Below, in pieces: positions 44,382 to 53,567 of a stretch of DNA of 64,000 bases (positions are counted from its first letter, which is position 1; every line of letters begins with the position of its first letter). The stretch lies in assembly GCF_051535235.1 (NCBI RefSeq), contig NZ_JBPPLZ010000001.1, forward strand, positions 310,001 to 374,000, written 5' to 3'. The notes beneath the pieces are model-generated. The model was not told the DNA's origin and did no database searches. It worked only from the letters and a program-made list of their open reading frames with translations. Origin of the DNA: Nitrobacter sp051535235. Lineage in GTDB: Bacteria > Pseudomonadota > Alphaproteobacteria > Rhizobiales > Xanthobacteraceae. The position numbers and the translations under genes were made by a program.

Positions 44382-45086
44382 CTATCCCCCCGCCGGGATC
44401 GCGAGGCCGCGCTGCACCGCGGGCCGCGCCAGCCCCCGCTCCAGCCAGGCCGCGACATGGCGGAAGCGATCGAACTCGACGAGTTCGCGCGCTCCATAGG
44501 ATCCGATCAGGTTGCGCACCCAGCCAAGCATCGAGATATCAGCGATGGTGTACTCGTCGCCGGCAAACCACCGATGGGTCGAAAGATGAGCGTCCATCAC
44601 CCCGAGCAACCGCTTCGATTCCGCCACATAGCGATCGCGCGGCCGCTTGTCTTCGAAATCCTTGCCGGCGAACTTATGGAAAAACCCGACCTGCCCGAAC
44701 ATCGGCCCGACGCCGCCCATCTGGAAGTGCAGCCACTCAATCGCGTGCCAGCGCGATGCCGGGTCAGCGGTCAGGAACTGGCCTGTCTTCTCGGCGAGGT
44801 ATTGCAGGATCGCGCCCGACTCGAACAAAGCGAGCGGCTTGCCGCCGGGACCATTGGGATCGAGGATCGCTGGAATCTTGCCGTTGGGATTGAGCCACAG
44901 GAACTCGCTGCTCTTCTGTTCGTCCTTGTCGAAATCGACCAGGTGCGGCTCATAGGGCAGGCCGGTTTCCTCCAGCATGATCGAGACCTTCACGCCGTTG
45001 GGCGTCGGCACCGAATAGAGCTGCAGCCGGCGGGGATCCCTGGCCGGCCAGCGGCGGGTGATGGGATAAACGGAGAGGTTGGCCAT
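44382..45086 (-). CDS. Glutathione S-transferase, Nu-class-like
   Basis: 234 residues: thioredoxin-like N-domain (LYSVPTPNGVKVSIMLEETGLPYE, then NPNGKIPAILDPNG and LFESGAILQYLAEKTG for glutathione binding) and helical C-domain (FAGDEYTIADISMLGW). TPNG near the N-terminus is characteristic of YfcG/YghU-type disulfide-bond reductases. Upstream and divergent from leuS. Confidence 0.9.
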   Translation of the reverse strand: MANLSVYPITRRWPARDPRRLQLYSVPTPNGVKVSIMLEETGLPYEPHLVDFDKDEQKSSEFLWLNPNGKIPAILDPNGPGGKPLALFESGAILQYLAEKTGQFLTADPASRWHAIEWLHFQMGGVGPMFGQVGFFHKFAGKDFEDKRPRDRYVAESKRLLGVMDAHLSTHRWFAGDEYTIADISMLGWVRNLIGSYGARELVEFDRFRHVAAWLERGLARPAVQRGLAIPAGG

Positions 45087-45238
45087 TGAATCGCTCCCGA
45101 AGCGCGGTGGGCGTCCCGCTTACACCGCAAAACCACACCGCTTGCAAACCGTGACGTCCTGACTGCCGACCCGTTGACCCCCGGTCCGCTTTCGTGGCCT
45201 AGTCGAGGCCTGCAAATCACGAAAAACACCGCATTTCC

Positions 45239-47875
45239 ATGACCTCAGAACGTTACAACGCCCGTGACGCCGAACCGCGCTGGCAAGCCGAGTGGGACAG
45301 GCAGGCGATCTTCGCCACCAAAAACGACGATCCGCGCGAAAAATACTACGTGCTGGAGATGTTCCCCTATCCGTCCGGGCGCATCCACATCGGCCATGTC
45401 CGCAACTACACCCTTGGCGATGTGATCGCGCGCTACATGCGCGCCAAGGGCTACAACGTGCTACATCCGATGGGCTGGGACGCCTTCGGTCTGCCGGCCG
45501 AGAACGCCGCGATCGAGCGCAAGGTCGCGCCGAAGGCGTGGACCTACGACAACATCAGGACCATGAAGAAGCAGCTCCGCTCGATCGGGCTGTCGCTCGA
45601 CTGGGCGCGGGAATTCGCGACCTGCGATCCGTCCTATTACAGGCACCAGCAGAAGATGTTCCTGGACTTCCTCCGCGCCGGCCTCGCCGAACGCGAGAAG
45701 CGCAAGATCAACTGGGACCCGGTCGACATGACCGTGCTCGCCAACGAGCAGGTGATCGACGGCCGCGGCTGGCGCTCCGGCGCCGTGATCGAGCAGCGCG
45801 AAATGAACCAGTGGGTCTTCAAGATCACGAAGTACGCGCAGGACCTGCTCGACGCGCTCGACACGCTCGATCGCTGGCCCGACAAGGTGCGGCTGATGCA
45901 GCGCAACTGGATCGGCCGTTCCGAGGGCCTGCTGGTGCGCTTCGCGCTCGACGCCCCGACCACGCCAAACGGTGAGAGTGAGCTGAAAATTTTCACCACG
46001 CGCCCCGACACCCTGTTCGGCGCGAAATTCATGGCGATCGCGCCGGACCATCCGCTGGCGCAAGCGGCGGCGAAAGACAATCCCACGCTCGCCGATTTCA
46101 TCGCCGAGTGCAAGCGGCGCGGCACCGCGCAGGCCGAGATCGACACCGCGGAGAAGATGGGCTTCGACACCGGCATCCGCGCGATCCATCCGTTCGACGC
46201 GGCGTGGGCGCTGCCGGTCTATGTCGCCAACTTCATCCTGATGGAATACGGCACCGGCGCCATCTTCGGCTGTCCGGCGCACGACCAGCGTGACCTCGAC
46301 TTCGTCAACAAGTACGGCCTCGGCAACACGCCGGTGGTCTGCCCCGAGGGACAAGACCCCGCGAGCTTCGTCATCACCGACACGGCCTATGACGGCGACG
46401 GGCGGATGATCAATTCGCGCTTCCTCGACGGCATGACCACTGATGCGGCGAAGGAAGAGGTCGCCAAGCGCCTGGAAAGCGAGATGCGCGACAACATGCC
46501 GGTCGCCGAGCGCAAGGTGAACTTCCGCCTGCGCGACTGGGGCATCTCGCGGCAGCGCTACTGGGGCTGTCCGATCCCGGTGATCCATTGCCCCAACTGC
46601 GACGTGGTGCCGGTGCCGGAGACAGACCTGCCGGTCACGCTGCCGGAGGACGTCACCTTCGACAGGCCCGGCAACGCGCTCGACCATCATCCGACATGGA
46701 AGCATGTCGTCTGCCCGAAGTGCGGGACCAAGGCCACGCGCGAAACCGACACCATGGACACCTTCGTCGATTCCTCCTGGTACTTCGCGCGCTTCACCGA
46801 TCCGTGGAACGAGCAGGCGCCGACCACGCCCGCGATCGCCAACCGCATGATGCCGGTCGACCAGTACATCGGCGGCGTCGAGCATGCGATCCTGCATCTG
46901 CTCTATTCGCGCTTCTTCACCCGCGCGATGAAGGCCACCGGCCATGTCGACATGGACGAGCCGTTCAAGGGCATGTTCACGCAAGGCATGGTGGTGCACG
47001 AGACCTACCGCAAGGCCGACGGCGGCTGGGCCTCGCCCGACGAGGTCCGGATCGAGGCCAGCGGCGAGACCCGTCGTGCCACGCTGATCTCCACCGGCAA
47101 AGCGGTCGAGATCGGCGCGGTCGAGAAGATGTCGAAGTCGAAGCGCAACACCGTCGACCCCGACGACATCATCGGCAGCTACGGCGCCGACACCGCGCGC
47201 TGGTTCATGCTGTCGGACTCGCCGCCGGACCGCGACGTGATCTGGAGCGAGGAAGGCGTGCAGGGCGCGGCGCGCTTCATGCAGCGGCTATGGCGGCTGG
47301 TCAACGAATCGGCTGAGGCCGGCAAGGCCGCGCCGCAGGACAGGCCGGCAAGTTTCGGCACTGAGGCGCTGGCGCTGCGCAAGGCGACCCATGGCGCGCT
47401 CGACAAGGTGTCGACCGGCATCGAGCGGCTGCACTTCAATGTCTGCCTCGCCAATATCCGCGAGTTCGCCAACGAGCTGACCGACGCCCTTGCCCGCTCC
47501 CGTGCCGGGACATCCGGCCTCGCGCCGGATCTGGCCTGGAGCCTGCGCGAGGCCGCCACCATCCTGGTCCAGTTGTTCAGCCCGATGATGCCGCACCTCG
47601 CCGAGGAATGCTGGCGGGCACTCGGGCAGGCCGGTCTGGTTTCGCAAGCCCGCTGGCCACAAATCGAGCGCGATTTGCTGGTTGAAGACACCGTGACGCT
47701 GCCGGTGCAGGTCAACGGCAAAAAGCGGGGCGAGGTTACCGTGGCGAGCGGCGCGCCAAATCCGGAAATTGAGACTGCCGTTCTGGCGCTCGATGCGGTA
47801 AGACAGGCGCTGGGCGGCAAACCGGCCCGCAAGATCATCATCGTCCCGCAGAGGATCGTGAATGTGGTGGGGTAG
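45239..47875 (+). CDS. leuS: Leucyl-tRNA synthetase
   Basis: Class Ia synthetase, 878 residues. HIGH motif in YPSGRIHIGHVRNYTLGD; KMSKS in EKMSKSKRNTVDPDDII; the CP1 editing domain lies between, with FTTRPDTLFGA. A zinc-ribbon-like CPNC ... CPKCG pair is visible in the middle. The C-terminal domain ends KPARKIIIVPQRIVNVVG. ATG start; the stop overlaps the lptE start by 14 bp. Confidence 0.97.
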   Translation: MTSERYNARDAEPRWQAEWDRQAIFATKNDDPREKYYVLEMFPYPSGRIHIGHVRNYTLGDVIARYMRAKGYNVLHPMGWDAFGLPAENAAIERKVAPKAWTYDNIRTMKKQLRSIGLSLDWAREFATCDPSYYRHQQKMFLDFLRAGLAEREKRKINWDPVDMTVLANEQVIDGRGWRSGAVIEQREMNQWVFKITKYAQDLLDALDTLDRWPDKVRLMQRNWIGRSEGLLVRFALDAPTTPNGESELKIFTTRPDTLFGAKFMAIAPDHPLAQAAAKDNPTLADFIAECKRRGTAQAEIDTAEKMGFDTGIRAIHPFDAAWALPVYVANFILMEYGTGAIFGCPAHDQRDLDFVNKYGLGNTPVVCPEGQDPASFVITDTAYDGDGRMINSRFLDGMTTDAAKEEVAKRLESEMRDNMPVAERKVNFRLRDWGISRQRYWGCPIPVIHCPNCDVVPVPETDLPVTLPEDVTFDRPGNALDHHPTWKHVVCPKCGTKATRETDTMDTFVDSSWYFARFTDPWNEQAPTTPAIANRMMPVDQYIGGVEHAILHLLYSRFFTRAMKATGHVDMDEPFKGMFTQGMVVHETYRKADGGWASPDEVRIEASGETRRATLISTGKAVEIGAVEKMSKSKRNTVDPDDIIGSYGADTARWFMLSDSPPDRDVIWSEEGVQGAARFMQRLWRLVNESAEAGKAAPQDRPASFGTEALALRKATHGALDKVSTGIERLHFNVCLANIREFANELTDALARSRAGTSGLAPDLAWSLREAATILVQLFSPMMPHLAEECWRALGQAGLVSQARWPQIERDLLVEDTVTLPVQVNGKKRGEVTVASGAPNPEIETAVLALDAVRQALGGKPARKIIIVPQRIVNVVG

Positions 47876-48548
47876 GTTGTCGGCTCGACCGGCTCGATCA
47901 TGGCTTGGAGCGTCTTCGAGCGAAGTGGATACCGGTTCGCGGCAAGAAAACGCGTCAACATTAGAATCGAGAGCCCCGTTCCGATCCTATCGGAACGGAA
48001 ACGGCTCTGGTCCGCGCATCGCGGCCCGGCTGAGCGTCGTCGCCGTGCTGGCGGCTCTGACGGCCGGCTGCTTTCATCCGATGTATGCCGAGCACACGGA
48101 CGGCAGCCCGGCCCTGCGCGACAAGCTGATGGGCGTGGAGCTGATGCCGATCAAAAAGCCCAACGCCTCCCCCGATGCCCGGATCGGCATCGAAATACGA
48201 AACGCACTCGCGTTCAAGCTTTACGGCGGCGCCACCGGCGCACCTCCGACGCACCAGCTCAAGATCCGCTTCTCAACCACCCGCTCGTCGCTGATGCTCG
48301 GTGCCAACACCGCGCTGCCCTCCAACGAGAGCTACGGCATCGACGCCAGCTATCAGTTGATCGAGGTCGCAACCGGCAAGACCGTTCTCGATGCGAACAC
48401 CTTCGCCCGCACCTCCTACGACATTCCCGGCCAGCTCCAGCGTTTCGCACGCGCGCGCGCCTATCGCGATGCCGAAGATCGCGCCGCGCAGCAGATCGCC
48501 GACAACATCAACACGCGTCTGGCGGCGTATTTCTATTCGGGAACGTGA
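47862..48548 (+). CDS. lptE: LPS-assembly lipoprotein LptE-like, repeat-extended N-terminus
   Basis: Outer-membrane lipoprotein that plugs LptD. The mature part starts at Cys70 in the lipobox LTAGC after a hydrophobic run LSVVAVLAAL, then HPMYAEHTDGS and a conserved LptE/RlpB body. The only in-frame ATG is at 47862, overlapping leuS, which leaves an abnormally long n-region of 57 residues. Residues about 16-39 are the translated dispersed repeat (47907-47978). In-frame repeat insertion is my inference; an unrecognised non-ATG start is the alternative. Confidence 0.82.
   Translation: MWWGRLSARPARSWLGASSSEVDTGSRQENASTLESRAPFRSYRNGNGSGPRIAARLSVVAVLAALTAGCFHPMYAEHTDGSPALRDKLMGVELMPIKKPNASPDARIGIEIRNALAFKLYGGATGAPPTHQLKIRFSTTRSSLMLGANTALPSNESYGIDASYQLIEVATGKTVLDANTFARTSYDIPGQLQRFARARAYRDAEDRAAQQIADNINTRLAAYFYSGT
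47907..47978. repeat. Dispersed repeat inside the lptE reading frame
   Basis: Contains GGAGCGTCTTCGAGCGAAGT, CCGGTTCGCG and AAGAAAACGCGTCAA as in the copies at 26661, 40271 and 41945. The frame stays open through it. Confidence 0.8.
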
Positions 48549-48617
48549 CAACGCCATTCACCTTCGTTCTGCGAAGCGATGGCGTTTCGGTATCGCGGCA
48601 TCGGGAAGCCCGTTCCC

Positions 48618-48715
48618 TTCTCCCGTCGGGAGGGGGTTGGAGTGACGGGTTACGATCTATCGAGGTATCGAACCCTCGCCCGGCGCGCCGCGCCGACCTT
48701 TTCCACGGGAGAGGT
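48618..48715. repeat. Palindromic repeat between lptE and holA
   Basis: CCTTCTCCCGTCGGGAGGGGG at one end and CCACGGGAGAGG at the other, with CTATCGAGGTATCGAACCC between. Degenerate copy of the 40342 family. Confidence 0.6.
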
Positions 48716-48761
48716 TTAAGAAACATCGTTCTTGCCGAAACGGGGGTTGGGTCGAACGCAC

Positions 48762-49790
48762 ATGGTCGCGCTGCGCGGAAAAGACGTTGACAGCTTTCTC
48801 GCCCGGCCCGATCCGGCCCGCCCGATCATCCTGCTCTACGGCCCCGACGCCGGTCTCGTACGCGAACGCGCGGACGCCTTGACGGCGTCGGCTGTCGATG
48901 ACGTCAACGATCCGTTCTCGCTGGTGCGGCTCGATGGCGACGAACTTGCGGCCGAGCCGTCGCGTCTTGTCGATGAGGCCATGACGGTGCCGCTGTTCGG
49001 CGGCCGCCGCGCCATCCGCGTCAAGGCCGGATCGCGCAGTTTCGCCAGTGGCGTCGAGACCCTGGCCGACTCCGATATCCGGGACTGTCGGATCGTGATC
49101 GAGGCCGGTGAACTGCGACCCGAAGCGCCGCTGCGCAAAACCTGCGAGCGCGCGAAGAACGCGGTGGCGATCGCCTGCTACCCCGACACCGAACGCGATC
49201 TCGCGCGCCTGATCGACGACGAGTTGCGTGCCTCCGACCTGAAGATCGCACAGGATGCACGCGCCATGCTGACGTCGCTGCTTGGCGGCGACCGTCAGGC
49301 CTCGCGCAACGAGTTGCGCAAGATCGTGCTTTATGCCCACGGCGCGCGCGAGATCACGTTAGAAGACGTGATGGCTGTGGTGTCGGACGCATCCGACTTC
49401 AAGCTCGATCCCGTCGTCGACGCTGCCTTCGCCGGACAGCCCGCCGTCGTCGAAACCGAATTCGCCAAGGCCATGGTCGCCGGCACCTATCCGGGCCTGG
49501 CCATTTCCGCCGCGCAGCGCCAGGTCGCCGCCTTGCACAAGGCGGCGCTTCTGATGGAAGGCGGCGCGTCGGCCTCGTCAGCAGCCGAGGGCGGATTTCC
49601 GCGACTGCATTTTTCGCGCAAAGCGGCAGTGGAAACCGCGTTGCGCAATTTCAGCGCCGCGCGGCTGCTCCAGGTGATGGATCAACTCGCCATTGCCGCA
49701 CTGGACATACGCAGGCAGTCGTCACTCGCCGCCGTCATCGCACAGCGCGCGCTGATGTCGATCGCGGTGAATGCGCGGCGAAGGGGATGA
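48762..49790 (+). CDS. holA: DNA polymerase III subunit delta
   Basis: Clamp-loader subunit that opens the beta clamp. 342 residues; DPARPIILLYGPDAGLVRERADAL is the N-terminal AAA-like domain, followed by LRKTCERAKNAVAIACYPDTERDL and GGDRQASRNELRKIVLYA. The C-terminal collar region is helical. Start at ATG 48762 (MVALRGKD); a TTG ten codons upstream is also in frame. Placed after lptE, the usual arrangement in Proteobacteria. Confidence 0.93.
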   Translation: MVALRGKDVDSFLARPDPARPIILLYGPDAGLVRERADALTASAVDDVNDPFSLVRLDGDELAAEPSRLVDEAMTVPLFGGRRAIRVKAGSRSFASGVETLADSDIRDCRIVIEAGELRPEAPLRKTCERAKNAVAIACYPDTERDLARLIDDELRASDLKIAQDARAMLTSLLGGDRQASRNELRKIVLYAHGAREITLEDVMAVVSDASDFKLDPVVDAAFAGQPAVVETEFAKAMVAGTYPGLAISAAQRQVAALHKAALLMEGGASASSAAEGGFPRLHFSRKAAVETALRNFSAARLLQVMDQLAIAALDIRRQSSLAAVIAQRALMSIAVNARRRG

Positions 49791-49838
49791 GGCAGCGCGC
49801 GCGCCTGCGGCACATGTTCGCCTGACGGAGTTCGATTC

Positions 49839-50516
49839 ATGGAGCATCTCGGCGCAAGGGCGTTCGGCAGCCTCGTTATCGTCATCGTGGTGATGGCGTG
49901 CGTGCTGTTCGGGACAGCCGGCACTTTCGACTACTGGCAGGCCTGGATCTTTCTGGCGTGCTACGGAATGGCCTCGCTGGTGCTGACGCTATACATGCTG
50001 CGCTACGACCCGGCACTGCTGCGGCGGCGGATGCGGGGCGGTCCGTTCGCGGAGAAGGAGCCGGCGCAAAAGCTGATCATGTTGATCGCGTCGGCGGAAT
50101 TCATCGCGCTGCTGGTGGTCCCTGCCCTCGATCGTCGCTTCGCCTGGTCGCACATGCCGGCCATCGTCGCGCTTCTCGGCAACGCCGTGATGGCGTTCGG
50201 ATGGTTTGCGATCTATCGGGTGTTTCGCGAAAACAGTTTTACCTCGGCGACCATCGAGGTCGCGCAGGACCAGACCGTCATTACGACCGGCCCCTATGCG
50301 CGCGTGCGGCATCCGATGTACGCGGGCGCGTTGGTGATGTTCGCTGGGATTCCCGTCGCGCTGGGCTCGTGGTGGGGACTGCTCGTCGTCCTGACAGTAC
50401 TTCCGCTGCTGATATGGCGGTTGCTCGATGAGGAGAATTTCCTCGCCCGCGATCTGCCAGGCTATACCGCATATCAGCAGACGACCCGATATCGGCTGAT
50501 CCCAGGAATTTGGTAG
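49839..50516 (+). CDS. Isoprenylcysteine carboxyl methyltransferase-like membrane protein
   Basis: 225 residues with about five hydrophobic helices. The C-terminal motif TGPYARVRHPMYAG followed by DEENFLARDLPGYTAYQQTTRYRLIPGIW is the SAM-binding signature of the ICMT/PEMT methyltransferase group. The substrate is unknown; bacterial members methylate lipids or small molecules. Confidence 0.85.
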   Translation: MEHLGARAFGSLVIVIVVMACVLFGTAGTFDYWQAWIFLACYGMASLVLTLYMLRYDPALLRRRMRGGPFAEKEPAQKLIMLIASAEFIALLVVPALDRRFAWSHMPAIVALLGNAVMAFGWFAIYRVFRENSFTSATIEVAQDQTVITTGPYARVRHPMYAGALVMFAGIPVALGSWWGLLVVLTVLPLLIWRLLDEENFLARDLPGYTAYQQTTRYRLIPGIW

Positions 50517-50651
50517 GGACGCTCATTCTCTTTCACCCGCGCTATCGATCGCGGCGAAGGGGATGAGACAGCCCATACCGCGACGAGGGCAGCTTCGTCA
50601 TTGCTAGCGAAGCGCCGTCTTCTCTCTCGCCCCGCGCTTGGGGGTAGGCGC

Positions 50652-51527
50652 TTACTTGTCCAGCCGCTTCAAAATCTCGTCGAGCTGGTCGAGATCGCGG
50701 TAACGGATCTGCACGACACCGCCAGGATTCTTGTGCTCCACCGTCACCGCGAGGCCGAGCGCGTCGCTGACGCGCTTTTCCAGCGCCAGCGTATCGGCAT
50801 CCTTCTGCGCCTTGTCCGCGCGCGCCTTCGGCGGCTTGCGCTCCGGCACGCCTGCCTCATGCGCGAGCGCCTCGGTCTGCCGCACGTTGAGCCCTTCCGC
50901 GACGATGCGCTTCGCGGCGGCGGACGGATCGGGCAAGCCGATCAGCGCGCGCGCATGGCCCGCCGACAACTCGCCGGAAGCGATCAGCGCCTGCACGTCC
51001 TCGGGCAGTTTCGTCAGCCGCATCATGTTGGCGACGTGGCTGCGGCTCTTGCCGACAATCTTCGCAATCTCGTCCTGGGTGCGTTTGAATTCGTCGGCGA
51101 GCGCGTGATAGCCCTTCGCCTCTTCCATCGCGTTGAGGTCTTCGCGCTGCACGTTCTCGATGATCGCTATCTCGAGCGCGACATGATCGCTGACGTCGAC
51201 CGGCACGATCGGGACCTCATGCAGTCCCGCCGCCTGCGCCGCGCGCCAGCGCCGTTCGCCGGCGATGATCTCATAGCGATCCTGAGTGCCCTTCACCGGG
51301 CGCACCACGATCGGCTGGATCACGCCGTGCTGGCGAATCGAATCGGCAAGCTCGCCGAGCTCGACATCGGAAAACGCCCGGCGCGGGTTGCGCGGATTGG
51401 GTTTCAGGAATTCGATCGCCACCTTGCGCTGCGTGCGCGGGCGCTCGGCGTGGGCCGCCTCGCCGCCGACGTCGCCGATCAGACTTGCAAGACCGCGGCC
51501 CAGTCGCGAACGCGCTTCGTCGGCCAT
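50652..51527 (-). CDS. parB: Chromosome partitioning protein ParB
   Basis: CTP-dependent clamp that loads at parS and spreads. 291 residues: N-terminal box PNPRNPRRAFSDVELGELADSIRQHG, the CTP-binding GERRWRAAQAAGL, the helix-turn-helix GKSRSHVANMMRL and a C-terminal dimer domain. ATG at 51527 has AAGGGAG at ideal spacing; the GTG at 51548 is further upstream. Transcribed after parA, with a repeat-bearing 190-bp gap. Confidence 0.96.
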   Translation of the reverse strand: MADEARSRLGRGLASLIGDVGGEAAHAERPRTQRKVAIEFLKPNPRNPRRAFSDVELGELADSIRQHGVIQPIVVRPVKGTQDRYEIIAGERRWRAAQAAGLHEVPIVPVDVSDHVALEIAIIENVQREDLNAMEEAKGYHALADEFKRTQDEIAKIVGKSRSHVANMMRLTKLPEDVQALIASGELSAGHARALIGLPDPSAAAKRIVAEGLNVRQTEALAHEAGVPERKPPKARADKAQKDADTLALEKRVSDALGLAVTVEHKNPGGVVQIRYRDLDQLDEILKRLDK

Positions 51528-51603
51528 CGCCAGCTCCCTTGGATTCACGCTCGATACTCCGGGATTAATAAATCGAAATCCGCGATCCTGGATCGCTTCA
51601 ATC

Positions 51604-51687
51604 CGTCATTGCGAGGAGTGAAGCGACGGAGCAGTCCAGTTCTTGCCTTGTGACTCTCTGGATTGCTTCGCTGCGCTCGCAATGACG
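51604..51687. repeat. Palindromic repeat CGTCATTGCGAGGAG...CTCGCAATGACG
   Basis: Perfect 14-base outer arms and an inner TCCAG/CTGGA. It sits between parA and parB; same family as 30268-30423. Confidence 0.85.
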
Positions 51688-51717
51688 ACGTTATGGTCAA
51701 TACTTGCCGATACTTCC

Positions 51718-52575
51718 CTAATGCGTCGTGCGCAGGTCGCGCTCCCGCTTGATCACCTCGGTCGCGAGCTTCAGGTAGGCTTCACTGCCGCTGCATTTGA
51801 GATCGTAGACCAGCACCGGCTTGCCGTAGGACGGCGCTTCCGAAATGCGCACGTTGCGCGGGATCATGGTGTCGTAGACTTTCGAGCCCATAAACTGTCG
51901 CACGTCGGCGACGACCTGGTTCGACAGGTTGTTGCGCGAGTCGAACATGGTCAGCACAATGCCGTGGATCGACAGGTTCGGATTGAGCGTGGTGCGCACC
52001 TGCTCGACCGTCTGCAACAGTTGCGACAGGCCTTCGAGGGCGAAGAACTCGCATTGCAGTGGCACCAGGATCGCGTCCGATGCCGCCATCGCGTTGACGG
52101 TGAGAAGGTTGAGCGACGGCGGACAATCGATCAGCACGTAGGTGTAATCGGCATTGTCGGCCGCGTTGCCGTTGAGCGCGGTGATCGCATCGCGCAGACG
52201 GAAAGCACGATCCTTCGTGGCACCGAGTTCGAGTTCGAGACCGGAAAGGTCCATGGTCGAGGCCGCAATGTGCAGACGCGGCACCGCGGTCGGCACCACG
52301 GCGTCGCGCAGCGGAGCTTCGCCGATCAGCACATCGTAGGTGGAGACGTTGCGGTCGCGGCGGTCGATGCCGAGGCCGGTGGAGGCGTTGCCCTGCGGAT
52401 CGAGATCGACGATCAGGACGCTTTCGCCGATCGCTGCCAGCGCGGTACCGAGGTTGATCGCGGTCGTCGTCTTGCCGACACCGCCCTTCTGATTCGCGAG
52501 CGAAATGATCCGGGGATGGCGGGCGGACGATTCGCTCTCGCTATCATATTGATAAATATCATCAATTACCGTCAT
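51718..52575 (-). CDS. parA: Chromosome partitioning ATPase ParA
   Basis: 285-residue deviant-Walker ATPase that moves ParB-parS complexes. The signature ISLANQKGGVGKTTTAINLGTALA has the two Lys; LIVDLDPQGNASTGLG is the A' motif and DYTYVLIDCPPSLNLLTVNA the Walker B. The ATG start is 18 bp from the rsmG stop, typical of the rsmG-parA-parB unit. Confidence 0.97.
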   Translation of the reverse strand: MTVIDDIYQYDSESESSARHPRIISLANQKGGVGKTTTAINLGTALAAIGESVLIVDLDPQGNASTGLGIDRRDRNVSTYDVLIGEAPLRDAVVPTAVPRLHIAASTMDLSGLELELGATKDRAFRLRDAITALNGNAADNADYTYVLIDCPPSLNLLTVNAMAASDAILVPLQCEFFALEGLSQLLQTVEQVRTTLNPNLSIHGIVLTMFDSRNNLSNQVVADVRQFMGSKVYDTMIPRNVRISEAPSYGKPVLVYDLKCSGSEAYLKLATEVIKRERDLRTTH

Positions 52576-52593
52576 GGCGGCGCCATATGTGTT

Positions 52594-53277
52594 TCATGTC
52601 TGTTTTGTCGGAGGACACTCGCGCCGCTCGATGCGATCGAGTTCGACGATCCAGCCCCCTCCGCCGGTGCGGCTGGAATGAATGCGAGGCTTAACATTCC
52701 AATATTTAGTAGCTTCCGTCAATTCTATCTCTACATCTTGACCCTTGAGAAACAAGGCCTTGGCTCCCCGTTTGACCAGCGGTTCCGCAAAGCCGAGCAG
52801 CATTTGTAGAGGCGCCAGCGCCCGCGCGGTCACGCAATCGATCCGGCCCTCCAACCTTTCCACATAATCCCCAATATCCGCGTTGTGAATGACGGCGGGG
52901 GCCCCGGTAATCCGGGCAGCCTCACGCAGGAACGCGGCCTTTTTGGTGTTGCGCTCGACCAGATCGACCCGAGCGCCTTCGATGCCGGCGAGGACGCAGG
53001 CCAGCACGATGCCCGGAAAACCACCGCCGCTGCCAAGATCAGCCCAGAGTTTTGCCTGCGGCGCCAGCGAAAGAAGCTGGAGTGAATCGGCGATGTGGCG
53101 CGTCCAGAGCTGCGGCAGCGTCGAGGGCGCGACAAGATTGGTTTTGGTCTGCCATTGGCCGAGCAGATCGACGTAGGCGTCCAACCGCGCCTCGGTTTCA
53201 CGTGAAACAGGGGTCAGCGCCAGCGCGGCCGCCTTGTCGGCAACCGAACCAGATTGAGCCTGTAAAGGTTTTGGCAT
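52594..53277 (-). CDS. rsmG: 16S rRNA (guanine527-N7) methyltransferase
   Basis: SAM-dependent methyltransferase of the gidB family. About 227 residues; KLWADLGSGGGFPGIVLACVLAG is the SAM motif, and RIDCVTARALAPLQMLLGFAEPLVKRGAKALFLKG follows. ATG start at 53277, with a GTG two codons upstream. A parS-like site (53194-53209) lies inside the coding sequence. Confidence 0.95.
   Translation of the reverse strand: MPKPLQAQSGSVADKAAALALTPVSRETEARLDAYVDLLGQWQTKTNLVAPSTLPQLWTRHIADSLQLLSLAPQAKLWADLGSGGGFPGIVLACVLAGIEGARVDLVERNTKKAAFLREAARITGAPAVIHNADIGDYVERLEGRIDCVTARALAPLQMLLGFAEPLVKRGAKALFLKGQDVEIELTEATKYWNVKPRIHSSRTGGGGWIVELDRIERRECPPTKQT
53194..53209. promoter_or_regulatory. parS site 1 (within rsmG)
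   Basis: GGTTTCACGTGAAACA, one mismatch from TGTTTCACGTGAAACA. ParB loading site, embedded in the rsmG coding region. Confidence 0.88.
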
Positions 53278-53534
53278 GGCCACGCCGGCAGCATACGGGA
53301 CCGTGTGATTCCCGGCCAGATATTTCGCTCTGGGTTTGGTTAGTCGGCCATTGGCCGATGGCGCATTCAGGCGCGTGAGTGGGGATCGTGCTTATGCCGC
53401 AGCCACCATGGTCAAGTACCTGCAAAACGCAGGAACCTCATACTATGCGGCGGACTCGCCTGACACTCCGGACCTTCTCCTTAAAGCGATCTTTCACAGC
53501 CAAGGATCTCTGTTTTCGCGGAGACGCGGACGAA

Positions 53535-53550
53535 TGTTTCACGTGAAACA
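53535..53550. promoter_or_regulatory. parS site 2 (between mnmG and rsmG)
   Basis: TGTTTCACGTGAAACA, a perfect 16-bp palindrome. It lies in the 290-bp gap between rsmG and mnmG, which has no other recognised feature. Confidence 0.97.
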
Positions 53551-53567
53551 TTGCGGCCGGAGCGCGC

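Noticed and set aside
45461..46999. 512-residue frame opposite leuS
   Set aside because: Antisense shadow of a high-GC gene.
52580..52600. TGTTTCATGTCTG as a fourth parS
   Set aside because: Only the left half matches the consensus.
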